Of a DNA stretch of 64,000 nt, positions 40,052 to 48,465 are shown one piece after another. The translations under genes were made by a program, and so were the position numbers. Below the pieces are notes generated by a model, which saw only the letters and a program-made list of their open reading frames with translations, was not told where the DNA came from and searched no databases. The number at the start of each line of letters is the position of its first letter. Positions within the stretch are counted from its first letter, which is position 1. Source of the stretch: Komagataella phaffii GS115 (taxonomy: Eukaryota; Ascomycota; Pichiomycetes; Pichiales; Pichiaceae); contig NC_012966.1 in the NCBI RefSeq assembly GCF_000027005.1, forward strand, positions 124,001-188,000, read 5' to 3'.

Positions 40052-41104
40052 CTAATCAAATGGTATAGTTTTCGTGTGTTGCTGCATTTCTTTTGCAGCA
40101 AAGGGGCTAGGAATTGCAATACCACAGCAATCTCCCCAAGTGTGCTGATGTCCATGTTCATTATCAGCGCTTTCTGATGGATCTGATAAGTTTTCTGGCG
40201 CTTTTAAGATGCTACCAAAGTAGAAATGTTGGATGATAGGTAGCTTACACAGAACTTCGGCTTTATACATTTTTTGCATACCCTCTGAAACTTTTGACCA
40301 CTTACGTACTCCACTGATATCGTCCAACATTGGAGAATGCCACCTCAATGATCCAGAACCTGGACCAGTCTTCACTTGGTTGATAAAGTCAATGCATTGG
40401 TAGTAGAAATACTTGTCTTTGTACATGTCCACGATATCTTTATTGTGAATAGAAGATGGTCGGGACCTGGTCATAGGACTCAATTGAGCTGCTCCGAATA
40501 AAAAGGGCAGGAAATGATAATCATCCAAACCCCAAACTCCATGCGATCCAGCTGGCTCTAGCCAATAGAGTTTCTGGATCTTTCTCATGACCTGTAGGTA
40601 TTTGGAGAATATCTTAAGCACAATAGTTTGAGAATCGTTTAGGGTTAAAACTTTCAGTTTTAATAAACATAACAAAAATGCAAGAAAGTTCAATTCATGG
40701 CCTGATCCGTAGTCGATCCTGATGCGATCCCCCCAAGAGTTATTGAAATATGTGGTTAGTTCTATCAGCGATTGCTCATTATTTGTGGCCAAAGGGGCAA
40801 GTAATTTTTCGGAATTAGCCTCAATATCATCATAAAAATCTCTGAACTCAACTTTTCCAAACCTGGAGCTGCCTTTGTCCTGTACCACTGGATATTTGTC
40901 GACAATTTCCGAAACCGTTTCTAGAATATCTAGAAGGGTTTGAGCTGAAGGAGTGATACTGGTGGGCGATCCAAGCTCTTTACCCTCCACAGAAGACGCC
41001 AGAGTTTCTATGGTATCCACGATGTAACTGTATGTTTCACAGTGCTTCCATTGTTCCAAATCGGATTCTGTGAAGATTCTCTTTATTGGTTTGAAGTAAG
41101 GCAT
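40052..41104 (-). CDS. RRD2: PP2A activator / peptidyl-prolyl isomerase Rrd2 (PTPA)
   Basis: Rrd2 is a PTPA-family protein that activates PP2A-type phosphatases, with prolyl isomerase activity. Diagnostic blocks are SSRFGKVEFRDFYDDIE, RIDYGSGHELNFLAFL, LEPAGSHGVWGLDDYHFLPF, LRWHSPMLDDISGVRKWSKV and TWGDCCGIAIPSPFAAKEMQ. The SASLRWHSP-type segment and TWGDCCGI end fit Rrd2 rather than Rrd1. The first in-frame ATG at 41104 (MPYFKPIKRIFTESDLEQW) gives 350 residues (358 in S. cerevisiae). The open frame begins further upstream at a TTG encoding LPPEKPG, but no in-frame ATG precedes it, so a spliced start cannot be excluded. Confidence 0.93.
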   Translation of the reverse strand: MPYFKPIKRIFTESDLEQWKHCETYSYIVDTIETLASSVEGKELGSPTSITPSAQTLLDILETVSEIVDKYPVVQDKGSSRFGKVEFRDFYDDIEANSEKLLAPLATNNEQSLIELTTYFNNSWGDRIRIDYGSGHELNFLAFLLCLLKLKVLTLNDSQTIVLKIFSKYLQVMRKIQKLYWLEPAGSHGVWGLDDYHFLPFLFGAAQLSPMTRSRPSSIHNKDIVDMYKDKYFYYQCIDFINQVKTGPGSGSLRWHSPMLDDISGVRKWSKVSEGMQKMYKAEVLCKLPIIQHFYFGSILKAPENLSDPSESADNEHGHQHTWGDCCGIAIPSPFAAKEMQQHTKTIPFD

Positions 41105-41364
41105 TTGAAGTTTGGAGAAGCCGGGTTTTTCTGGAGGCAAGAGTTCCTCTTCCCCACGACCAAAATATCATCGCGAGCCCACTAACGAGCGCATAGAAGT
41201 GTTAGTTGATAGTGGCAACTAAACAATAAGAAAACACCAGAAAGCTCCAGTCTTGACCAATAAATTGGAATATTACACTCTACCTGGATCCATCATTAAA
41301 AGAGTATTTATGTACAAGTATACTTAAGAAAACCGGATACTGGAAACCACTAATCTCCATTCCA

Positions 41365-41982
41365 CTAGTCCTCTTCACCTTGCTCAGTTCCGTACCGTTT
41401 ATCATGATAATTAGCCAACATTACTCGTTTCCTTCCTCTTTTCACGTCTCTGGTCTTGAACTTGTCATCCAAGTTCGATAAAACATCCTTCTTGTGAGGT
41501 GCGACATCGGACGTTCTATAATGTGTAGTTGAGGAGTTACTGAATGTATATCTTCTAGAATTTTGGTAATCAAGTCTTCTGGATAGTTCCTCTGGATCGT
41601 TGTCATCAAAAAGCTCCATGTTATCATCTTCTAATTCAACATAAAATACTGCATTTGGTTGCTTTTTCTTGGATGGAGGCTTCAATGGCATCGTGATGGG
41701 CTTGTAACCTGAGAAAAATGCCTCCAGCATCAATGCCCGTGGATTCAGTGTTATGGGTGCCATCTTGGGCAATGTGCTGAACCCTTTGCGAGGTTTCTGG
41801 GTGGACTTGCCGTCGTCATTCAATTTCAGTGTCTGATTTGTACCTATGGTTGCTTTCTTTGTTTTGTTTTTCGATGCAGTGGGGATTACTGGTTTGATTT
41901 TTTTTAATAATTCCTTCTTTGGGGTGGAGGATTGCAAGCGTGTGCCATGACGCGCAATCATCCATGGTGTCTTTGCAAACAT
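41365..41982 (-). CDS. Pet20/Sue1-like mitochondrial protein (tentative)
   Basis: This is a 205-residue, strongly basic protein. The N-terminus MFAKTPWMIARHGTRLQSST is a plausible mitochondrial presequence. A conserved-looking core, ITLNPRALMLEAFFSGYKPI, resembles the FSGY(K/R)P motif of the Pet20/Sue1 family, which in S. cerevisiae affects respiratory growth and degradation of unstable cytochrome c. The C-terminal half is charged. The match is short, so the family call is tentative. It is 160 bases from the divergent alpha/beta hydrolase gene. Confidence 0.5.
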   Translation of the reverse strand: MFAKTPWMIARHGTRLQSSTPKKELLKKIKPVIPTASKNKTKKATIGTNQTLKLNDDGKSTQKPRKGFSTLPKMAPITLNPRALMLEAFFSGYKPITMPLKPPSKKKQPNAVFYVELEDDNMELFDDNDPEELSRRLDYQNSRRYTFSNSSTTHYRTSDVAPHKKDVLSNLDDKFKTRDVKRGRKRVMLANYHDKRYGTEQGEED

Positions 41983-42142
41983 TTGCGTGAGTGTGGTGAT
42001 GTAGGTTCAGAAGAAGAAAAGAGAGGATGGGTGAGGGAACCAGGAAAACCTGATGTACCATGCATTTGCGCGAAATCATCTATCGCTCTCCATCACTCTG
42101 CTATGCATTTATTTGAGTTCAAGCTTTCTCGTCCTCTAATAC

Positions 42143-43483
42143 ATGGTGGGAATAATCAACCAAGTAAAGCTTCACAAACCAGATGTTGCCGTAAAATTAC
42201 CTAAAAAGGACGGCAATGGGTTTTCCACTTTAGAAGACATCATAAACACCTACATTCCCGAGTTTCAGGACGGAAAACAAAGCTGGTTTTATCCACCACT
42301 CTTCAACGGTCATCTTCAAACTATGTGGGCAGCTGCAGGATCTTTCGAACAGGTTGACCAGATCTACTACGGTAGAAGGGTTCTAAATTATCCAGACGGG
42401 GGATCTGGAACCGCAGATTTCGTTATCTCCAAGAAGCAGTTTGAAGAAGAAGAAGCCGGCATTCCACCGAAATCACAGTGTGTTCAAGCAGACAATGGGG
42501 AGCTGGTAGAACCTGTTTTACCACCTCGGACTAGATTTATGAACGAGGGTGAGCTAAAGAACCAGGCCTCTGATGATACACGCCCCATGCTGGTTGTATT
42601 GCATGGATTATCCGGTGGTAGTCATGAAGCATATGTTAGATGTCTGTTGAAGGAAGTTACCGAAGAACATGATTTCGACGCGGTTGTGCTGAATGCCCGT
42701 GGATGTGCGCAATCGCAATTGTCAACTCCTCAACTGTTCAATGGATTTTGGACTGAGGATTTGAGATTCTTGGTGAATCACTTAGCCACATGGTTTCCTG
42801 AAAGGACACTTTTCGCTGTAGGTGCCTCCTTGGGAGCTTCTATTCTATCTAACTACATTGGACAGGAGGGTGATGAGTGTCGCTTTGCAGCAGCTGCAGT
42901 TCTAGGAAATCCATGGGATCTAGCGGCCTCATCTTATCTGCTACATCGATCATGGATTGGCAGGTACATTTATTCCCCTGCAATGACTCAATCGCTAATG
43001 AACTTAGTAGATCGTCACGATGACATTCTTCGTGGTAGTGACTTGTACAGTCAGAATAGAGAGAGATACCACGAAGGCATCAAATTACTGTATGACTTTG
43101 ACAACAGGTACACGGCACCTTTGTTCAAGTTTAATACTGCATATGAGTATTATAGAGTGGGTTCATCGGTTAACAGGCTCCCTGCTGTTAGAACACCTCT
43201 ATTAATTATCAACGCTTTGGATGACCCAATTGTTGGTTCTGAAGCTCTTCCGTTCCAGGAATGCAAATCCAACCCATTCACATTAATGTTAACGACATCC
43301 TTAGGTGGTCACCTGGCATGGTTTCAATCACCGACAAAACGTTGGTATGTACGTCCGTTAGCATCATTCTTTCAAAAGTTCTACGATACGATAGACACCA
43401 AATCACAACCTGAAATTGACCCTAAGGCACTTCCACATAAGCATCAAGCAACAGATGGCCGTCTTCGGGGACCGTTTCAGTAA
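42143..43483 (+). CDS. Alpha/beta hydrolase, Eht1/Eeb1/Mgl2 family
   Basis: This 446-residue protein belongs to the AB-hydrolase-4 group, which in S. cerevisiae includes Eht1 and Eeb1 (medium-chain fatty acid ethyl ester synthesis and hydrolysis) and YMR210W/Mgl2. The family start FYPPLFNGHLQTMW is at about 50-63. The oxyanion block VVLHGLSGGSHEAYVR follows. The nucleophile serine lies in GASLGAS (about residue 229), the acid in INALDDPIVG and the histidine in LGGHLAWF. No membrane segment is evident; relatives associate with lipid droplets or mitochondria. Which of the three paralogues it represents cannot be told from sequence alone. Confidence 0.87.
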   Translation: MVGIINQVKLHKPDVAVKLPKKDGNGFSTLEDIINTYIPEFQDGKQSWFYPPLFNGHLQTMWAAAGSFEQVDQIYYGRRVLNYPDGGSGTADFVISKKQFEEEEAGIPPKSQCVQADNGELVEPVLPPRTRFMNEGELKNQASDDTRPMLVVLHGLSGGSHEAYVRCLLKEVTEEHDFDAVVLNARGCAQSQLSTPQLFNGFWTEDLRFLVNHLATWFPERTLFAVGASLGASILSNYIGQEGDECRFAAAAVLGNPWDLAASSYLLHRSWIGRYIYSPAMTQSLMNLVDRHDDILRGSDLYSQNRERYHEGIKLLYDFDNRYTAPLFKFNTAYEYYRVGSSVNRLPAVRTPLLIINALDDPIVGSEALPFQECKSNPFTLMLTTSLGGHLAWFQSPTKRWYVRPLASFFQKFYDTIDTKSQPEIDPKALPHKHQATDGRLRGPFQ

Positions 43484-43524
43484 ATAGACTGGAAAAATTC
43501 ATATAGCTCTGTAAATAGTTTGAA

Positions 43525-44061
43525 TCAATAATCCTTAAAAGTTTGTTTTCGGTCTTGAGATTCCAATAGTAAGTTAGGTAGACTCTCTATGCATCTTCTT
43601 ATGGCATCGTTTATCGCCTCCTTTTTACATTTTGACAACGCCTGGGCCCGCCCTGAAGCATTCTGAGTCCTGCCTGTACCCGTAGCACTGCAAGTAGTCC
43701 CATCTTTCAATATCAGTTTCACTGTGGTAAGCACTTTCATCTTAAATCTGCCATCCTCCTCAGCACACTCCGACATTTCAAAGCTCCCATCCAAAACTGA
43801 AGACCAGCCATTGAACCCAAACACTTGGTTCGCAGTTGAGATCAGTTTTTGATTTTCCAACTCCCTCTTGAGATATCTCCTCTGCACTGAGTTACGGCTT
43901 CTATGTAGCCGATCGATCTTCGTTTGGAGCCAGCCAATTCTTGTAATCGCCCATTCTGAAGGCTTGATAATAGAAAAGTCATCAAAAAGATCAAATTTCA
44001 ACTCCTTGGGAAATAGCTCACTTTGACAAGCATCCAACGACTCTGAATCGCTACTGTCCAT
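43525..44061 (-). CDS. RAD59: Rad52-family recombination protein Rad59
   Basis: Rad59 anneals single strands and augments Rad52 in break repair and single-strand annealing. The 178-residue protein holds little more than the Rad52/Rad22 N-terminal annealing domain: EWAITRIGWLQTKIDRL, NQVFGFNGWSSVLDGSFE, FKMKVLTTVKLILKDGTTCS and ASGRAQALSKCKKEAINDAI. There is no room for the Rad51-binding C-terminus of Rad52, which supports Rad59 (238 in S. cerevisiae). It is shorter than its S. cerevisiae counterpart, mainly at the C-terminus. It is divergent from USO1. Confidence 0.9.
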   Translation of the reverse strand: MDSSDSESLDACQSELFPKELKFDLFDDFSIIKPSEWAITRIGWLQTKIDRLHRSRNSVQRRYLKRELENQKLISTANQVFGFNGWSSVLDGSFEMSECAEEDGRFKMKVLTTVKLILKDGTTCSATGTGRTQNASGRAQALSKCKKEAINDAIRRCIESLPNLLLESQDRKQTFKDY

Positions 44062-44227
44062 GTGGAAACCCCCAGATGAAGATCAGCTGGAATCGTTGGA
44101 ACTGATACGACGCGCGCGAGTAGGAAAATATCCTGGAGATATCAAATCATAATATTGGGCAGGAACGATCAACTAGAAAAGTACACGTCTCTCGTCAAAA
44201 CCTTCGATTTCCCCTCCAAAGACGGCT

Positions 44228-47200
44228 ATGTTCTCTGGTCTTAGGAGCAAAAAAACAGAGGTTGACCCAGAGGGGGTCATTGAGACGATTTGTGACCGTC
44301 TTTCCAACGCAACCCTCCTCACTGATCGCCGAGCCGCTGTTCTTTCGTTGAAGAATTTCAGTAGAGATTACAGGGAATCAGTTATTGGTAATGGTTTGAA
44401 AGGTTTAGTTTCCACCCTACACAAGGATATACAGGATATTGACGTCGTAAAGGCAGTTTTAGAGACTTTGTTAATACTATTCATCAGAGGTGAATCTGAT
44501 GAAGACCAAACTAGAAGTTTGATATCGGAACAATCACGAGCTCAAAATGGTAAATACCCCTCTCCCAGCCTTCTAGCAGGTGAAGTAAGAATGGACCAGT
44601 TCTCCTTGCTAGTTGCTGACGAATTAACCCAGGCCCCTGAGAATTTCGACCTTTTATTAAAGATATTAGATAGTGAGATTGGCCATGATTTTTATATCAA
44701 GATCTACACCATACAGATACTAGAGGCTCTGGTGTCGTGTAGACCATCAAGATCAAAAGAATGCATTGTATCATCACCATTGGGAACGCCTTTATTGGTG
44801 TCTTTGCTAGACGACCCTAATGAGCCAATTCGAAACGAGATCATTTTGCTGCTTATGGGCTTGGTCAATCAGAATAATAATATTCAAAAGCTGGTGGTAT
44901 TTCAAAATTGCTTTGATAAACTTTTTGAAATTATTGAATTGGAGGGAGGAATCAGGGGCTCAATTGTGGTTCAAGATTGTCTGACTTTGATTTGCAACCT
45001 TCTAGAATATAATGCCTCCAACCAAAAAACTTTTCTTGAAACCAACTGCATTCCAAAATTACAATCCGTTCTTTCTTTTCCGTTAGTAGAGGAGATTGTC
45101 TGGAATCCACAACGACTGAGTAATCATGTTACTACATTGGAAATAATTCGAATCTTCCTTCAGGGCGGCGGTGATGAGCTCAGAGAATTTCAATCAAAGC
45201 TGGCTGCTGCTGATATTCTGCTAATAGGGTTGAAACTTGTCTTTATAAAAGACATTCCTAATAAAATTAGAGGTGTTGCGCTTTTGACTATTTCAGATCT
45301 TATCCGTGGAAACTCAGAAATTCAGTATCAATTTTCTCAGATAGACGTTCCATATATCGATCCCAGTTTCCCTTCACAACTTCAAAAATTTGATCAAGTA
45401 ATTCCTGTTACAATCGCACTGCTAAACTGGTGTCTTCACAGCAACTCTGTGCACATTTTTGACATTCGTGTTGCAGCTTACCAGTGCTTAGAGGCCTACT
45501 TTCAGGACAACGAGGAGGCTATAGTTGCCTTCACTGAGGATCAAGTTGAAAGTTTCAAGCATCAAAGGTTTTACTACTCAGATACGGTACCAATGTCAGA
45601 AGATGACTCCCGAGACAACGACGCTACTCTTATTGAAAATGGAAATGCAAACACCTTAATACGGAGAAAAGATTCTCCAAAGGCAACCCCTACACCTCAA
45701 GGAAACATTTTCCAAACATTGTTGACTTATGATGCTACTGTGAATCTGAATCCTTACAGAATATGGTTTGCATCTTATATATTGATGGCGTTGATAAATG
45801 GTTCCGAACAAACGATGTCCACCCTCCTTGATCTTACTGTTGGAGATGCTTCTGAGGGTGATGAGGTTGTGTTTGCCATCCAGACTATGCTAGAGCTATT
45901 AGTTACCAACTTACCGCATGCAGATTCCAGGATCATTGTTGCTTATCTGATGCTATTGATATACATCTTTTATGAAAATTTTGAAGCTGTGGACGGTTTC
46001 TTGGAAGAAACTTCAAACACAACAAGTTTATTGGACTATCTTTCACGCCCTTCCAACGAGGATTTGTTGGTGCAAGGTCTTATTCATATGCTACTTGGGG
46101 TCATCTATGAATTCAGTAGAAAAGAGTCTCCAATTTGCCGAAAAGATTTACTGACATTACTTTCCAAGCATGTCAGTGTCAATGCATATTGCTTGAAGAT
46201 AACAGAGCTGAATCTTCAAATTTTTTCCAAGTATTCTCCGGATATTATCTTCGATCCACCGACTGGTGATAATGGACTACCAGAGGTTTATCTGAATCCA
46301 TTCTTTGTTGATCTGGTTAAAGAAAACCTTCCAAGAATAAGAAATGCGCTTAGTCACGACCCTAACTCAAACCCTGTTCTCAGGTTGGATTACGAATCCT
46401 ATGAAACTTTGGAGAACGATTTTCAGGAACTCTCTTCTGCATTTGAAATCTACAAGAATGAGTATGAAGATATTTCTGAAAAGTACAAGGTACTCACAGA
46501 GTCCAATAGTTTGTTGGAAGAAGAGTATGAGAGTTTAAAGTCTAAATTCAGTAATGTTGATACTAAATTTGCAGAGGTCTGGAACAGTAACGAATCATTG
46601 GAGAAAGAACATTCTGAATTGCTAGTCTCTTTCAACGAATGCAAGAAGACGTTACAGGAGTTAGAACAGACAAGCAAACAGCTGGCTGAAGCAAAGACTA
46701 AATTAGAAGAGGAAAAAAGTGAAGATTACGAACAAATTAAGAAAATGGCCAAGAATCTGTTCACCATTGGAAAGGAGAATGAAGAATATAAAAAGATAAA
46801 AAAAGAGCAAGAGAAGCTAGATAAGAAACACGAAGCAGAATTAGATACACTACACAAAGACATAGAGGTTAGAGATTCTGTTATCAAGGAGTTTCAAACC
46901 CAATTGTCAGGTTTGAGGAGCCAAGTGAAGGAGAAGGATTCTGCTTATGCTAACCTTATGCAGAAACTGAGAGAGTCAGCTTCGCTAATTAAACGTCTTC
47001 AGTCTGAAAACAGCAGTTTGAAAGATGGAATGGCCGCATTGAGACAGGAAGTGTCTTCCAGTCGTAATAATTCCTCAGACTATCGTAAAGAGTCAGACGA
47101 GACTATTAGAAAGTTGCAAGAAAAAGTGCAAGACATGGAGCAAGGAATGCGAAACTCTGGCACTTTGAATGTGCAATCTCAGGATAAGGATGAGTCTTTG

Positions 47201-48442
47201 GAAACCAATATTGCAACTCAATCGCCTAGTCCAAAAATTGAAAGATCTGAGTTGAACAAAGAAATGGAAGACTCTCAAGGGTTGCAAGACCCAAGCCAAG
47301 AACATAAGAATGTTCTTGTGCTTTCAGCCTCTTCGACTGTGCCCCCTGACCAACAAATTGAAGAAGAAATTTCTAACGGAAAGGAACCAGATTCTCAGGC
47401 AGTTGTACGAGAGTTGGAGGAAAAATTGGCTCAGACCACTAAACATCTTCTTGAGCTTAAACTTAAAGTTGATGGGGCTGGTGCTGATGAGGCACCAATT
47501 AAGATCGAGCAACTGACTACAGCTTTAGAAACTACCAAAGATCAATTAATGACTGTCACCATGGAGTATAATGAGAAACTTGATGAAATGAAGGGTGAAA
47601 AAAATGCGCTACAATCTTCAATTTTTACTTTGAATGGAAGAAGAGAGGAGATGGAACAGGAGCTAAAGGAATCAAAAGAACACACCATCGAACTTGAGGA
47701 GTTAATCAATGCCCAAAAGGAATCCAATAAAGAGCTTGAGTCAAAGCTTCAGGAGTCAACTGATTCCTTGAAACGACAATCTGAGATCCTTGTTGAGCTT
47801 GATAAAGAGAAGCAATTGTTAGAAGAAAGGATTAACAATCTTGAAAGCCAGTTGGCAGAAATATCTTCCGACCATGAGACCCTAGTACCAGAAGACGAAG
47901 AACATGGAAGATTATTGCACCTCAAAGACAAAGAAATTGAGGAATTGAAGACTAAAGTAGACGGACTTGAGGATGAAAAGTCAAAGCTTTCCACCGAATT
48001 AAACCTGATACAAGAAGACATCTATGAAGTGAAAAGGTCGCTGCAGGATCAAATCAGAGAACTTGCAGAAGAAAAGTTCAACCTCCAGAACTCACTGAAT
48101 TCGATTGAATCCGAAAAAAAGAAACCTGAAACTGATCTTTTAGAACAGATTAAATTACTCAAAGGTCAACTAGATGAAAAAGATAGATTGATCCAGACAC
48201 TTGAACAGGGACAGGATGAAGAAGAATTGCAAAAGAAACCCGAATCAGGAAATGAAGAAAGCCTCAAGTTAAAGTCCATTGTTCATGATTTAGAAACTGA
48301 GTTACAGGAGAACCAGTCTCAACTTGATGACTTGATGCTTGTCATGCTTGATCTAGAAGCAAAAAAGGCACACTACAAAAAACTAGCCATGGAACATGGT
48401 GAAACAATATCTGAAGACGAGAGTGAAGAAAATGAGTCATAA
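44228..48442 (+). CDS. USO1: ER-Golgi vesicle tether Uso1 (p115)
   Basis: Uso1 is the long homodimeric tether that docks COPII vesicles to the cis-Golgi with the Rab Ypt1. The 1404-residue product starts with an armadillo-repeat head (about 1-680), beginning MFSGLRSKKTEVDPEGVIET and including RRAAVLSLKNFSRDYRESVI, a p115 signature. A long, nearly continuous coiled coil then runs from about 710 to 1385, ending in an acidic tail (ETISEDESEENES). S. cerevisiae Uso1 is 1790 residues, so the tail here is shorter. The gene is unspliced. Confidence 0.95.
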   Translation: MFSGLRSKKTEVDPEGVIETICDRLSNATLLTDRRAAVLSLKNFSRDYRESVIGNGLKGLVSTLHKDIQDIDVVKAVLETLLILFIRGESDEDQTRSLISEQSRAQNGKYPSPSLLAGEVRMDQFSLLVADELTQAPENFDLLLKILDSEIGHDFYIKIYTIQILEALVSCRPSRSKECIVSSPLGTPLLVSLLDDPNEPIRNEIILLLMGLVNQNNNIQKLVVFQNCFDKLFEIIELEGGIRGSIVVQDCLTLICNLLEYNASNQKTFLETNCIPKLQSVLSFPLVEEIVWNPQRLSNHVTTLEIIRIFLQGGGDELREFQSKLAAADILLIGLKLVFIKDIPNKIRGVALLTISDLIRGNSEIQYQFSQIDVPYIDPSFPSQLQKFDQVIPVTIALLNWCLHSNSVHIFDIRVAAYQCLEAYFQDNEEAIVAFTEDQVESFKHQRFYYSDTVPMSEDDSRDNDATLIENGNANTLIRRKDSPKATPTPQGNIFQTLLTYDATVNLNPYRIWFASYILMALINGSEQTMSTLLDLTVGDASEGDEVVFAIQTMLELLVTNLPHADSRIIVAYLMLLIYIFYENFEAVDGFLEETSNTTSLLDYLSRPSNEDLLVQGLIHMLLGVIYEFSRKESPICRKDLLTLLSKHVSVNAYCLKITELNLQIFSKYSPDIIFDPPTGDNGLPEVYLNPFFVDLVKENLPRIRNALSHDPNSNPVLRLDYESYETLENDFQELSSAFEIYKNEYEDISEKYKVLTESNSLLEEEYESLKSKFSNVDTKFAEVWNSNESLEKEHSELLVSFNECKKTLQELEQTSKQLAEAKTKLEEEKSEDYEQIKKMAKNLFTIGKENEEYKKIKKEQEKLDKKHEAELDTLHKDIEVRDSVIKEFQTQLSGLRSQVKEKDSAYANLMQKLRESASLIKRLQSENSSLKDGMAALRQEVSSSRNNSSDYRKESDETIRKLQEKVQDMEQGMRNSGTLNVQSQDKDESLETNIATQSPSPKIERSELNKEMEDSQGLQDPSQEHKNVLVLSASSTVPPDQQIEEEISNGKEPDSQAVVRELEEKLAQTTKHLLELKLKVDGAGADEAPIKIEQLTTALETTKDQLMTVTMEYNEKLDEMKGEKNALQSSIFTLNGRREEMEQELKESKEHTIELEELINAQKESNKELESKLQESTDSLKRQSEILVELDKEKQLLEERINNLESQLAEISSDHETLVPEDEEHGRLLHLKDKEIEELKTKVDGLEDEKSKLSTELNLIQEDIYEVKRSLQDQIRELAEEKFNLQNSLNSIESEKKKPETDLLEQIKLLKGQLDEKDRLIQTLEQGQDEEELQKKPESGNEESLKLKSIVHDLETELQENQSQLDDLMLVMLDLEAKKAHYKKLAMEHGETISEDESEENES

Positions 48443-48465
48443 ATAAATAGAAATAGGTCGTTAGT

